6,217 bases of DNA, from assembly GCA_037130535.1 (NCBI GenBank), contig JBAXSU010000191.1:1-6217 (forward strand). The letters are read 5' to 3'. The notes beneath the pieces are model-generated. The model ran no database searches, was not told the DNA's origin, and saw only the letters and a program-made list of their open reading frames with translations. Positions 1 through 5,340 of this stretch are shown one piece after another (the stretch's first letter is position 1; the number at the start of each line of letters is the position of its first letter). This DNA is from VFMC01 sp037130535. Lineage in GTDB: Bacteria > Actinomycetota > Acidimicrobiia > Acidimicrobiales > Ilumatobacteraceae. The position numbers were made by a program, and so were the translations under genes.

Positions 1-2
1 TC

Positions 3-455
3 CTCATCACCATCGAGGCAATCAGAGGCAATCAGAGGCGGCGCCGCCCCCTCCTCCTCCTCGCCACCCTCGCCGCCGGTGGCGGCTTGATCGCCGAGGT
101 ACCACCGAAAGTGCGCCCGAACCCGCAGCGCCTCGTCGCGCGGAATCGGCTCCAGGTAGCGGCAGCGACAGTCGTGGTCGCTGCCCAGTGCGGCATCCCG
201 TCGGGCACCCTGCACACGGTCCGCTACGCCATCGAGCAGCATCGTCGCCTCGTGGTCCCTCGCCCAACAGGCCGATGGGCCAACGAACCTCAGTCGGCCG
301 GAAACCTCGCCCTTACCGACCTAGCCGGATGTAGGGCTGAGGTGGTCGGGGGGGTGGGAAAGATTGCAGCCGCAGTCGAGTCGCGGCGGCCCGTCGCCGA
401 CGTGGTACTGAGTTCGCGAGAGGACTTGGACCGTATTTGGGAGTCCGTGCCGTGA
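3..455 (+). CDS. DprA/Smf-like (SLOG fold) protein, 5' end outside window
   Basis: The frame is open from the first bases of the window, so only the last 150 residues are present. They match the C-terminal half of the DprA/Smf Rossmann-like domain: GGGLIAEVPP (family G-L-hydrophobic-S-E-x-P-P), an ARNRL segment near 135-149 (family RNR), a hydrophobic VVVAAQ strand, then SGTLHTVRYAIEQ and a VVPRP strand, as in family SGsLiTArxALeqgR..vPG. Classical DprA binds single-stranded DNA and loads RecA. Relatives are antitoxin or sensor partners of toxic enzymes. The nucleotide-binding GGxxG part lies off the window. The gene overlaps the HAD-PRTase gene by 4 bases, which argues for a dedicated partner rather than housekeeping dprA. 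The acidic residue usual after the VVV strand is replaced by A-Q. A 10-bp tandem duplication at 15-39 may disturb the reading frame. A TTG at 87 is in frame but internal to the domain. The family call is firm; the role is inferred. Confidence 0.82.
   Translation, partial: LITIEAIRGNQRRRRPLLLLATLAAGGGLIAEVPPKVRPNPQRLVARNRLQVAAATVVVAAQCGIPSGTLHTVRYAIEQHRRLVVPRPTGRWANEPQSAGNLALTDLAGCRAEVVGGVGKIAAAVESRRPVADVVLSSREDLDRIWESVP
15..39. repeat. 10-bp tandem repeat, 2.5 copies
   Basis: The unit GAGGCAATCA occurs at 15-24 and 25-34, followed by a partial GAGGC at 35-39. The unit length is not a multiple of three, so gaining or losing one copy shifts the frame of the DprA-like gene. Arg-Gly-Asn-Gln is encoded by the first copy in the frame of position 2 and again by the second copy in the frame of position 3, which is the frame open to the stop at 453. 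It lies where DprA proteins usually have their Y-P-x-G-N-type motif. Confidence 0.85.
439..443 (+). promoter_or_regulatory. Shine-Dalgarno that fixes the HAD-PRTase start
   Basis: GGGAG lies 8 bases before the GTG at 452. This supports GTG 452 over the TTG at 437, because that TTG would itself overlap the Shine-Dalgarno sequence. It sits inside the end of the DprA-like gene, so the two genes are probably translationally coupled. Confidence 0.7.
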
Positions 456-1807
456 CCGTGAGGGCGTTCGTGTTCGACCTAGATGGCACGCTGGCCGACA
501 CGGCCGAATTGCCATCTGGCCGTCGCACGCCCTGGCAGGTGCTTGAACCAGGCCTCGACGGAGAGAACGACTGGGAGTTCTCGTCTGAAGTGAGCCGGCT
601 TCCCGGGCTTCTCCTCACGCGGGGCTACCGCGTTGCGATCGCAACTCGCGCGCCGCACCCATACGCATCGACACTCTGCTTCCTGCTACTGGCCGACACC
701 GAATACATCGAAGCGAGCTGTGGTTCGGGTGTCTCGAAGGCAGCGACTCTCACAGCGCTTTGTCAACGGTGGGAACTCGAGCCTCACGAAGTCGCATACG
801 TGGGTGACCTGCCCGAGGACGCCCTGATTGCGCAGATCGCCGGTTGCGATTTTGTCGACGCAGCGGACTTGCACGACGTCACCTTCACCGACTGCTTCCC
901 GGCTGTCGCGCCGCACGCTGCGCTTCGGCCTGTGCTGACTCGCATCGCGCGCTATTCGCCCGGGACTCCAGAGCAGCGCGCCGCCCAAGCAGCCGCTGCA
1001 CTGCTGTGCCACCCGTCGAGCCAGCACCGGCGGGAACGCCAGACCGCGCTTTTCGAGTCCCTGCACCAATCGATGCAGCGTTGCATCATCAGCAGCCCAG
1101 TCGGCTTGTTCCAGATACGGAGAGACTTCATCACCAACACTGAGTTGGCAAACGAAAGCGGCCTTTATCACGAATACAGAGCCGGGCTCCAACGGCTGTT
1201 CCCGCCGGCGTACTTCGAATACCCGAATCTTGCCGGGGGCCCGGTCACCGTCCGCTACTACGTTCACTACAGCACCTTCGGTGAACAGCTCAGACAGGCC
1301 AAAGACTACGGCAGCCACGGCCGCGGCATGGGCAGTCGATTCCACAGCGGACCCAACGTTCAGCTCTACCGGCTTGATCTCATCGCCGACATCATGGCTG
1401 CGCCCTTATCGGCGGCGGACGAGTTGCCCATCGTCCCGGTTCCGTCCAGTCGGGCGGGTGCGGCACGCCCCGGCGAGGTTTCGCGCCGGCTGGCCTCGCT
1501 CGTGGCAAATCGGAGCGGTCTGACGTGGTGCGATCTACTGCGTCATGAGGATGACGACTCTTTCTCGTACATCGGCGATGCGACCAAGCCCAGAGAAGTG
1601 CTTCTCCTTGACGACCAACTCACTCATGGCACATCCCTACTGAAAGCCATCGCGGTACTCCGGGCCAATGGCCACGTGGTCAATCAGGCGGTCGTCTTTT
1701 CGGTCAAGGACAGCCAGATCTCCTTTCACCCGGTGGAGAGATACCCGGACTGTCCCTTCGAGGAGACGTTCGAGGAGTTCGGCCTCGAGTGTTCGTGCGG
1801 CCGATGA
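452..1807 (+). CDS. HAD hydrolase-phosphoribosyltransferase fusion, candidate ShosT-like effector
   Basis: This is a 451-residue two-domain protein. The N-terminal domain (about 1-150) has all four HAD motifs: DLDGTLADT with D9 and D11 (nucleophile and acid/base), Thr65 in IATRAP, Lys96 in VSKAATL, and VGDLPEDA with D119, E122 and D123 (Mg2+ site). Residues about 150-320 form a helical linker region without a recognised family. The C-terminal domain is a type I phosphoribosyltransferase: a PVPSSRAG strand-turn near 329-336 and the PRPP-binding loop VLLLDDQLTHGTSL at 383-396 with the paired aspartates D387-D388. Such domains use or make PRPP in nucleotide metabolism; the substrate here is unknown. 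C434, C447 and C449 at the C-terminus could bind metal. The GTG start overlaps the upstream TGA as GTGA and has a Shine-Dalgarno at 439-443. Pairing with a DprA-like gene suggests a ShosTA-type toxin-antitoxin or defence unit (inference). A nucleotide-salvage or damage-repair enzyme is an alternative. Confidence 0.88.
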   Translation: MTVRAFVFDLDGTLADTAELPSGRRTPWQVLEPGLDGENDWEFSSEVSRLPGLLLTRGYRVAIATRAPHPYASTLCFLLLADTEYIEASCGSGVSKAATLTALCQRWELEPHEVAYVGDLPEDALIAQIAGCDFVDAADLHDVTFTDCFPAVAPHAALRPVLTRIARYSPGTPEQRAAQAAAALLCHPSSQHRRERQTALFESLHQSMQRCIISSPVGLFQIRRDFITNTELANESGLYHEYRAGLQRLFPPAYFEYPNLAGGPVTVRYYVHYSTFGEQLRQAKDYGSHGRGMGSRFHSGPNVQLYRLDLIADIMAAPLSAADELPIVPVPSSRAGAARPGEVSRRLASLVANRSGLTWCDLLRHEDDDSFSYIGDATKPREVLLLDDQLTHGTSLLKAIAVLRANGHVVNQAVVFSVKDSQISFHPVERYPDCPFEETFEEFGLECSCGR

Positions 1808-1828
1808 CAAGCAGGCTGAACGGATCGA

Positions 1829-1859
1829 CCACGGGTCCGAGCACTCGGCGAACCTGTGG
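1829..1859 (+). terminator. Candidate terminator stem-loop after the HAD-PRTase gene
   Basis: CCACGGG at 1829-1835 pairs with CCTGTGG at 1853-1859, with one G-U pair. A smaller inner stem, CCGA/TCGG, closes a GCAC loop. It begins 21 bases after the stop codon. There is no T-run after it, so intrinsic termination is uncertain, although U-poor terminators are common in GC-rich actinobacteria. Confidence 0.4.
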
Positions 1860-2197
1860 CCACGGCCTGGGTCAGCGGTGGGATGGGGGCCGCTCTGCGG
1901 AAGGCCGAGGATTGAGATCAAGTTGCCCTGGTTGACGTCGCCCCGTCGATCGTTGCGGAGTGCGGCAACGAGTCTGGACTCGAGCCTTCGGAGGTGAGGC
2001 TTCCGCTCTCCGGGCTATCCGTAGAGTGAGCTGCTACTTCTCACCCGTACCGCTCAACGAAGAGGCAACGCACAGCCCGAGGCCAATGCGGCGGGTCTCT
2101 CTGGCAGCAAGTGTCAAGTCCCCCGACACGAGCGCCAACCTAGAGCAAATCACCGGCCGCTTCAGCCCGCCTTCCCCGATACCAAGAACCTCCTCTC
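1860..2197. other. Stretch without a convincing gene
   Basis: No frame here combines a plausible start, a Shine-Dalgarno sequence and protein-like composition. A plus-strand frame from about 1960 to 2346 is open, but its product is rich in Ser, Arg and Pro with no recognisable motif. A 7-bp inverted repeat (TCGTTGC at 1950-1956, GCAACGA at 1965-1971, loop of 8) is the only clear local structure. The stretch may be a decayed gene, or it may hold signals I cannot read. Confidence 0.5.
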
Positions 2198-2374
2198 GTG
2201 GCTGTCGTCGTGCAGTTGGGGCGAAGACGCCTGTGGTCGGTGTGGTGGCGCGCGGAACCCCGCCCCACTCAGCCGATGTTCAAAGTAGATCGAATCACCC
2301 ATCCCGGGGAAGTCGGTATTCACCTTTGGTGGCCGCGAGGCGTTGACGACGAACATGGCGAAGAAGTGGTGTGA
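2198..2374 (+). CDS. Possible small Trp-rich ORF, 58 residues
   Basis: A frame in this gene-poor gap encodes a protein-like peptide that starts MAVVVQLGRRRLWSVWW, contains PMFKVDRITHPGEVGIHLWW and ends in an acidic GVDDEHGEEVV. It has two WW pairs, a mixed-charge composition and a stop at 2372-2374. The frame is open back to a TAG at 2141. GTG 2198 is the most upstream ordinary start I found, but it lacks a good Shine-Dalgarno sequence. ATG 2276 would give only 32 residues. No family is recognised. It could be a genuine small gene, a fragment of a decayed one, or chance. The next gene begins 81 bases later on the same strand. Confidence 0.25.
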   Translation: MAVVVQLGRRRLWSVWWRAEPRPTQPMFKVDRITHPGEVGIHLWWPRGVDDEHGEEVV

Positions 2375-2442
2375 TGGCGTGTCGATTCGGCTTCTTTCAG
2401 AGCGGTAGGCTGCGCCGGATGGCGTAGAACCCGGTTCGGTGT

Positions 2443-2447
2443 GAGGA
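2443..2447 (+). promoter_or_regulatory. Shine-Dalgarno choosing GTG 2456
   Basis: GAGGA lies 8 bases before the GTG at 2456. An earlier in-frame GTG at 2441 overlaps this site and has no comparable sequence before it, so 2456 is the better start. Confidence 0.6.
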
Positions 2448-2455
2448 CGACAAAC

Positions 2456-2869
2456 GTGAGCAATCTCGGCGACTACCAGAAGATGACTACTGTTGCGAAG
2501 AAGGTTGGAGGCCCCAAAGAGCTCACCACCATTGTTCTGACCGTCGGTTTTGTCGGGGGGTTGGCCGTTCGGACGCTGTCGTCAACCGTGGGGCCAAAGG
2601 TAAAGAGCAAGCTGGGACGGAAACTTAAGAGGTCGGTCAGGACGAAAGGCGCGCCGGTCGCCTTCGGCCAGGTGTTCGTGGTTACGTCGGATGGGGGTGA
2701 GGGCGGCGCTGTTCTTCATGTCGGCGATCGCTACCAGGTCCTGGAGTACGACGGAGATGCGATTCTCATCGCTGTTGTCGGCGACCCCTTAAGTCCGTAC
2801 TTCGTGTCGCGGGCGTTCCTGTGCTCTGTCTCGGATTTTCCGCATGGTGGCAATGGCGCGAACCCGTAG
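2456..2869 (+). CDS. Small membrane-anchored protein of unrecognised family
   Basis: This is a 137-residue product beginning MSNLGDYQKMTTVAKKVGGP. Residues about 23-41 (LTTIVLTVGFVGGLAVRTL) are hydrophobic and form one likely membrane segment. A strongly basic stretch, KVKSKLGRKLKRSVRTK, follows at about 48-64 and would stay on the cytoplasmic side by the positive-inside rule. Residues about 70-127 look like a compact beta domain, with alternating strands such as GQVFVVTSDGG, DRYQVLEYDGDAILIAVV and PYFVSRAFLCSVSDF, and resemble small SH3-like barrels in pattern only. Composition and the clear Shine-Dalgarno sequence make it a real gene. I do not recognise the family and cannot assign a function. 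It stands alone on this strand, 648 bases after the HAD-PRTase gene, and converges on the HExxH-HicA gene. No convincing -35/-10 pair was found upstream. Confidence 0.75.
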   Translation: MSNLGDYQKMTTVAKKVGGPKELTTIVLTVGFVGGLAVRTLSSTVGPKVKSKLGRKLKRSVRTKGAPVAFGQVFVVTSDGGEGGAVLHVGDRYQVLEYDGDAILIAVVGDPLSPYFVSRAFLCSVSDFPHGGNGANP

Positions 2870-2905
2870 GGACGACCGAGCCCGGTTTGTCGCTTGCTTC
2901 GTTGG

Positions 2906-2941
2906 CGTCTCGCCTGCGAGGCGTTGCTCGGCGCCTAGACG
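2906..2941. terminator. Candidate bidirectional terminator between convergent genes
   Basis: The 105-base gap between convergent stop codons contains nested inverted repeats: CGTCT at 2906-2910 with AGACG at 2937-2941, and an inner CGCCT-GCG-AGGCG hairpin at 2911-2923. A second pair, CCCGTG at 2946-2951 with CACGGG at 2967-2972, lies closer to the minus-strand stop. No T-runs are present, so the assignment rests on position and pairing only. Confidence 0.3.
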
Positions 2942-2974
2942 ATCACCCGTGGTTGGCGAGTCGCGTCACGGGCA

Positions 2975-4132
2975 TTAGCAGTGCTGAGCGAGATCACGAA
3001 TCGACTTGTATCCGAGAGCCTCGGCGACTGTCCTGAGGACGACCGGCGAAAGGCTTTCGCGGTTGGGAGGGAGCGGGAAGGACGGGTAGCCGGGGGTTGG
3101 GCATTCGAACCAGCGGTGGCCGCCTTTGCCTCGGCCAGCGATCTCGACGTAGCCGAAGTCCTTGCGAATGTGCTTGACGAGTCGGTTGGTCGACACGCTC
3201 ACGAGTCGATCATTCGTGTCCAGCCATGGGATGGTTGGGGTGAGCCCGGCCGGGACGATTGCGTGAGCGATTGCGTCTTTATCGAAGAAGCCACGGAGCA
3301 TGTTGTCTGCAAGTGCCCAGTCCGTGGGTACTCGACTTGGCCGGTAAGAGGCTTCCGAGACGTGGGTTTGAAGGAGCCATCTCGACGGATCGCCGGCGTG
3401 TTCAAGTCCGAGGCGATACCCGGGCAGGAGTGTGGGGATCCACTCCTTGACGAATCGCTTCGTCGCGGCCCATGTCTGCGGCGCTACGCCCTTCCGGTAG
3501 GCCTCCTCACCGAGGCGGGTGAGCATCTCCGCGCACGCGACCGCCTCCTCGAGGTGATCGTCCGTGCCGGCTACGGCTCTCACGACCTTGTCCTTGTAGT
3601 GCCGGTATGCGGGCTGGAGCCTCGCCATCTCGAGTCGTGTCGCGAAGGACTCGACCTTGTGATGCAACGCCTCGTGGAGGTAGAGAATGGTCAACGCCAT
3701 TCGAGAGAGGTCTTGCGCCAAGCGATGTGTCATCCGGGGTCTGTGCATCCCCTCGTAGATGAGGCCGGCGAGGTCGAAGACGGACTGCTCCTTGATGTAG
3801 ATACCCCAATCGAGCCCGAAGTAGTGGAAGGGGAGATACCACGCCAAGGCATCGACGTCGGCTGGAGGTGGAAGGTGCATGTTTCGACGGGCTGAAGCGA
3901 GTATCTGCTGGCCCGTGCCATCCCAGCCAGGTTCTCGCCTGGCATTGCCGCTGAGGTCTTCCTCCACGGAGGTCTCAGATTCGAGCGTCTGGTTCGGTTT
4001 GAGAACACTGCCCCATGGGATTGAGTAGCTATCCCACCCCTCCGTGCCCGAGGGGTACTCGGTCTCCTGAGGGACTCCGGTGAACCCGTACCGGTCGAGA
4101 GTGTCGATAAGGACGACCGGTGATACCGCCAT
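2975..4132 (-). CDS. HExxH zinc-peptidase-like protein with C-terminal HicA-like domain
   Basis: This is a 385-residue protein. The ATG at 4132 is chosen because GGAGGG lies 5 bases before it. The frame stays open upstream, but the added residues are Arg-rich and not protein-like. Residues 1-95 are unassigned. Residues 96-115 hold an aromatic WYLPFHYFGLDWGIYIKE segment. HEALHH at 153-158 is a HExxH zinc motif in a helix (LTILYLHEALHHKVE). Glutamates at 195-196 in LEEAVACAE could supply the third ligand, as in gluzincin-type peptidases (inference). The C-terminus, about 316-375, reads as a HicA-like double-stranded-RNA-binding fold: RLVKHIRKDFGYVEI, then RGKGGHRWFE with H339 at the usual catalytic histidine, then YPSFPLPP and LSPVVLRTVAEALGY, like the HicA SxxtLrxIlkqaG end. 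HicA toxins cleave mRNA, and HicB normally neutralises them. No hicB-like gene is next to this one. A palindrome at 4159-4174 may regulate it. The motifs are clear; peptidase and RNase activity are unproven. Confidence 0.82.
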   Translation of the reverse strand: MAVSPVVLIDTLDRYGFTGVPQETEYPSGTEGWDSYSIPWGSVLKPNQTLESETSVEEDLSGNARREPGWDGTGQQILASARRNMHLPPPADVDALAWYLPFHYFGLDWGIYIKEQSVFDLAGLIYEGMHRPRMTHRLAQDLSRMALTILYLHEALHHKVESFATRLEMARLQPAYRHYKDKVVRAVAGTDDHLEEAVACAEMLTRLGEEAYRKGVAPQTWAATKRFVKEWIPTLLPGYRLGLEHAGDPSRWLLQTHVSEASYRPSRVPTDWALADNMLRGFFDKDAIAHAIVPAGLTPTIPWLDTNDRLVSVSTNRLVKHIRKDFGYVEIAGRGKGGHRWFECPTPGYPSFPLPPNRESLSPVVLRTVAEALGYKSIRDLAQHC

Positions 4133-4137
4133 TGGTT

Positions 4138-4143
4138 CCCTCC
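4138..4143 (-). promoter_or_regulatory. Shine-Dalgarno fixing the HExxH-HicA gene start
   Basis: On the minus strand this reads GGAGGG, 5 bases before the ATG at 4132. It is the strongest ribosome-binding sequence in the window. It argues against starting up to 109 codons further upstream, where the frame is also open. Confidence 0.75.
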
Positions 4144-4153
4144 ACGAGATTGA

Positions 4154-4369
4154 TCGACCGAACCAATCGGTTCGTCGCCGAGCAATGAAAGTGTTGCTTG
4201 CGCCATCGCTCTCGGCATCAATCGACGCTACACCTCGGTCCGGCTGGCGGTGAAGGAAGCTCGCACTGCATCCCGGAAAACCTTCGCCGAGCGCATCCGC
4301 CACACGTGGTGTGTCATGAAACCGGCCGAGGTCATTGACCCGGTCAGCGGTCGCAAGGCATCGTGCTGA
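4154..4369 (+). other. Startless open frame, possible gene remnant, in a ~540-bp gene-poor gap
   Basis: In the gap 4133-4668 the plus strand has a frame open from the stop at 4151 to the TGA at 4367. It reads partly like a protein end: AIALGINRRYTSVRLAVKE, then FAERIRHTWCVMKPAEVIDP and SGRKASC. About 70 percent of its codons end in G or C and its composition is balanced, but there is no ATG or GTG with a Shine-Dalgarno at its beginning, and no family is recognised. It may be the 3' remnant of a disrupted gene or chance. The rest of the gap (4370-4668) holds only a strong stem-loop and a tiny minus-strand ORF. Confidence 0.25.
4159..4174. promoter_or_regulatory. 16-bp palindrome, candidate operator upstream of the HicA fusion gene
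   Basis: CGAACC-AATC-GGTTCG is an inverted repeat with perfect 6-bp arms. It lies 26 bases upstream of the ATG at 4132, near where a promoter would be expected, so it could be a binding site for a dimeric repressor. HicAB operons are commonly autoregulated, but no regulator is identified here, and no clear -35/-10 hexamers were found. Confidence 0.4.
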
Positions 4370-4520
4370 GCCGTCGGGGGATCGGCCTCTCCGAAGGCGG
4401 CCTCCATCTGGTCGCCGCCGGGCCAGTCTCAGATGCTCGTCCGCAAGCAGCACTCTCACCCGGCCCGATTACCAAGGATGCACCCTCGGCCCGAGACCAA
4501 GGTGGAAGGTCGCCCGGACA

Positions 4521-4547
4521 GCGCGTGTCACGTCCCCCCACACGCGC
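4521..4547 (-). terminator. Stem-loop downstream of the ParB-like gene
   Basis: GCGCGTGT at 4521-4528 and ACACGCGC at 4540-4547 form a perfect 8-bp stem around an 11-base loop that includes six cytosines. It lies about 120 bases past the ParB-like stop and upstream of the HExxH-HicA gene on the same strand, where a transcript end would be expected. It has no T-run. Confidence 0.4.
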
Positions 4548-4575
4548 CGGGAACTGACTCAGAAGACGAGCCGGT

Positions 4576-4659
4576 TCACGCCCTGTTCGGAGCCGAGTCG
4601 GTCGTGGCTGTGTTCGACCTTTGCTTGATGTCGCTGGCTCGCCGGGTCTCCTCGTTCAT
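4576..4659 (-). CDS. Possible 27-residue ORF just after the ParB-like gene
   Basis: An ATG 9 bases after the ParB-like stop opens a 27-codon frame, starting MNEETRRASDIKQR and ending APNRA. A weak GAGAAG precedes it. The composition is polar and plausible for a small regulator, but nothing confirms that it is translated. It could be the last member of the cluster or chance. Confidence 0.18.
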   Translation of the reverse strand: MNEETRRASDIKQRSNTATTDSAPNRA

Positions 4660-4668
4660 TGCTGCTTC

Positions 4669-5340
4669 TCAAGCGCGTCCGCCGGCGACGGTGAGGCGGT
4701 CTCGGATCTCGGCGGGTTTGAGGCCTACGGAATGGAGCACGGCGCTGGCCGTTGTGAGCGAAGGGAGGTGGACGCGGTGTCCGGCGCGGATCAGTTCGGC
4801 GACGGTAGCTGGGTCGGTGTCGTCTGCTGCGTCGATCGTTGAACGCCGGTCGACGGTCAGCAGCGGCAACACGGCTACCGGTGTGTCGGCGTGCGTGGGT
4901 GAAACACGAACCGTGACAGGCCGTCCCTCGATCAGCGCGGCGAGGGATCGGTGGTGACCGGTCAAGATCGTCAGCCGGCCTCGAGGAGCGGCCAGCACGA
5001 GTGGATACCGGTTGGCGATGGCGTGTTGGTCGGCGGAGGTTCGACCCGTTCGTTCCCACTCACCGGTGAGGTAGTAGGCGACGTGGTGGCGGACGACCCA
5101 GGGTTGAGTGGCCCACAGTTCACGCGGGTCGACCTCGGCGAGGGCGGGTGGCTCGCTCAGCACGTGAGTCGCAGATGGTGCACTGGGGCCGTACTTGGAT
5201 CGCGGCAGGCGGGGCCATGGAAGCGCGGTCTTGGGTGCACCGCGGAAGATGGCGTCGAGATCGCAGCAACCGAAGAGCTGCCAGGCGCGCTGGTGCGCAG
5301 GGTCGGGGGAGATCAGAAGAGCTCGATCTGGCCGTCGCAT
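4669..5340 (-). CDS. ParB-like domain protein
   Basis: This is a 223-residue product from the ATG at 5340. That start overlaps the end of the 100-residue gene by 28 bases and lacks a clear Shine-Dalgarno, so the start is uncertain. Further upstream the frame only shadows the neighbouring gene. Residues about 66-148 carry a ParB/Srx-type core: a V-D-P-R-E-L-W segment with ATQPWV, an ANRYPLVLAAPRGRLTILTG strand pair, then GHHRSLAALIEGRPVTVRV at about 128-146. GHHR corresponds to the family's DGxHR motif, with the acidic residue replaced by Thr. The ParB/Srx fold binds nucleotides: true ParB proteins are CTP-dependent DNA clamps, and relatives include nucleases and kinases. No helix-turn-helix is evident. 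The C-terminus (SVGLKPAEIRDRLTVAG) is helical. No ParA is next to it, so plasmid partition is not supported. It is probably co-transcribed with the 100-residue gene. Confidence 0.72.
   Translation of the reverse strand: MRRPDRALLISPDPAHQRAWQLFGCCDLDAIFRGAPKTALPWPRLPRSKYGPSAPSATHVLSEPPALAEVDPRELWATQPWVVRHHVAYYLTGEWERTGRTSADQHAIANRYPLVLAAPRGRLTILTGHHRSLAALIEGRPVTVRVSPTHADTPVAVLPLLTVDRRSTIDAADDTDPATVAELIRAGHRVHLPSLTTASAVLHSVGLKPAEIRDRLTVAGGRA

Noticed and set aside
40..60. C-rich CTCCTCC tract as a regulatory element
   Set aside because: It lies inside the DprA-like coding frame as a Leu-rich segment, and nothing suggests an independent role.
437..451. TTG at 437 as start of the HAD-PRTase gene
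   Set aside because: The GTG at 452 has GGGAG 8 bases before it and forms the usual 4-base overlap with the upstream stop. The TTG would sit on the Shine-Dalgarno itself.
87..455. TTG at 87 as a true start of a 122-residue protein
   Set aside because: The frame is open to the window edge, and the residues before 87 continue the DprA-like domain, so the gene enters from outside.
686..1345. 219-codon open frame on the minus strand
   Set aside because: It is antisense to the HAD-PRTase gene, which shows clear domain motifs over the same bases.
1960..2346. 128-codon open frame on the plus strand
   Set aside because: The product is Ser/Arg/Pro-rich without motifs, no Shine-Dalgarno was found, and a competing frame at 2198-2374 looks more protein-like.
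2981..3895. 304-codon open frame on the plus strand
   Set aside because: It is antisense to the HExxH-HicA gene, whose minus-strand frame carries recognisable motifs. The plus frame has none.
4133..4459. Upstream extension of the HExxH-HicA reading frame by 109 codons on the minus strand
   Set aside because: The added residues are Arg/Gly/Ser-rich with no protein-like pattern, and a very good Shine-Dalgarno precedes the ATG at 4132. The extension would also cover the palindrome.
4433..4957. 174-codon open frame on the plus strand
   Set aside because: More than half lies antisense to the ParB-like gene, its composition is Ser/Arg-rich, and no motif or Shine-Dalgarno supports it.
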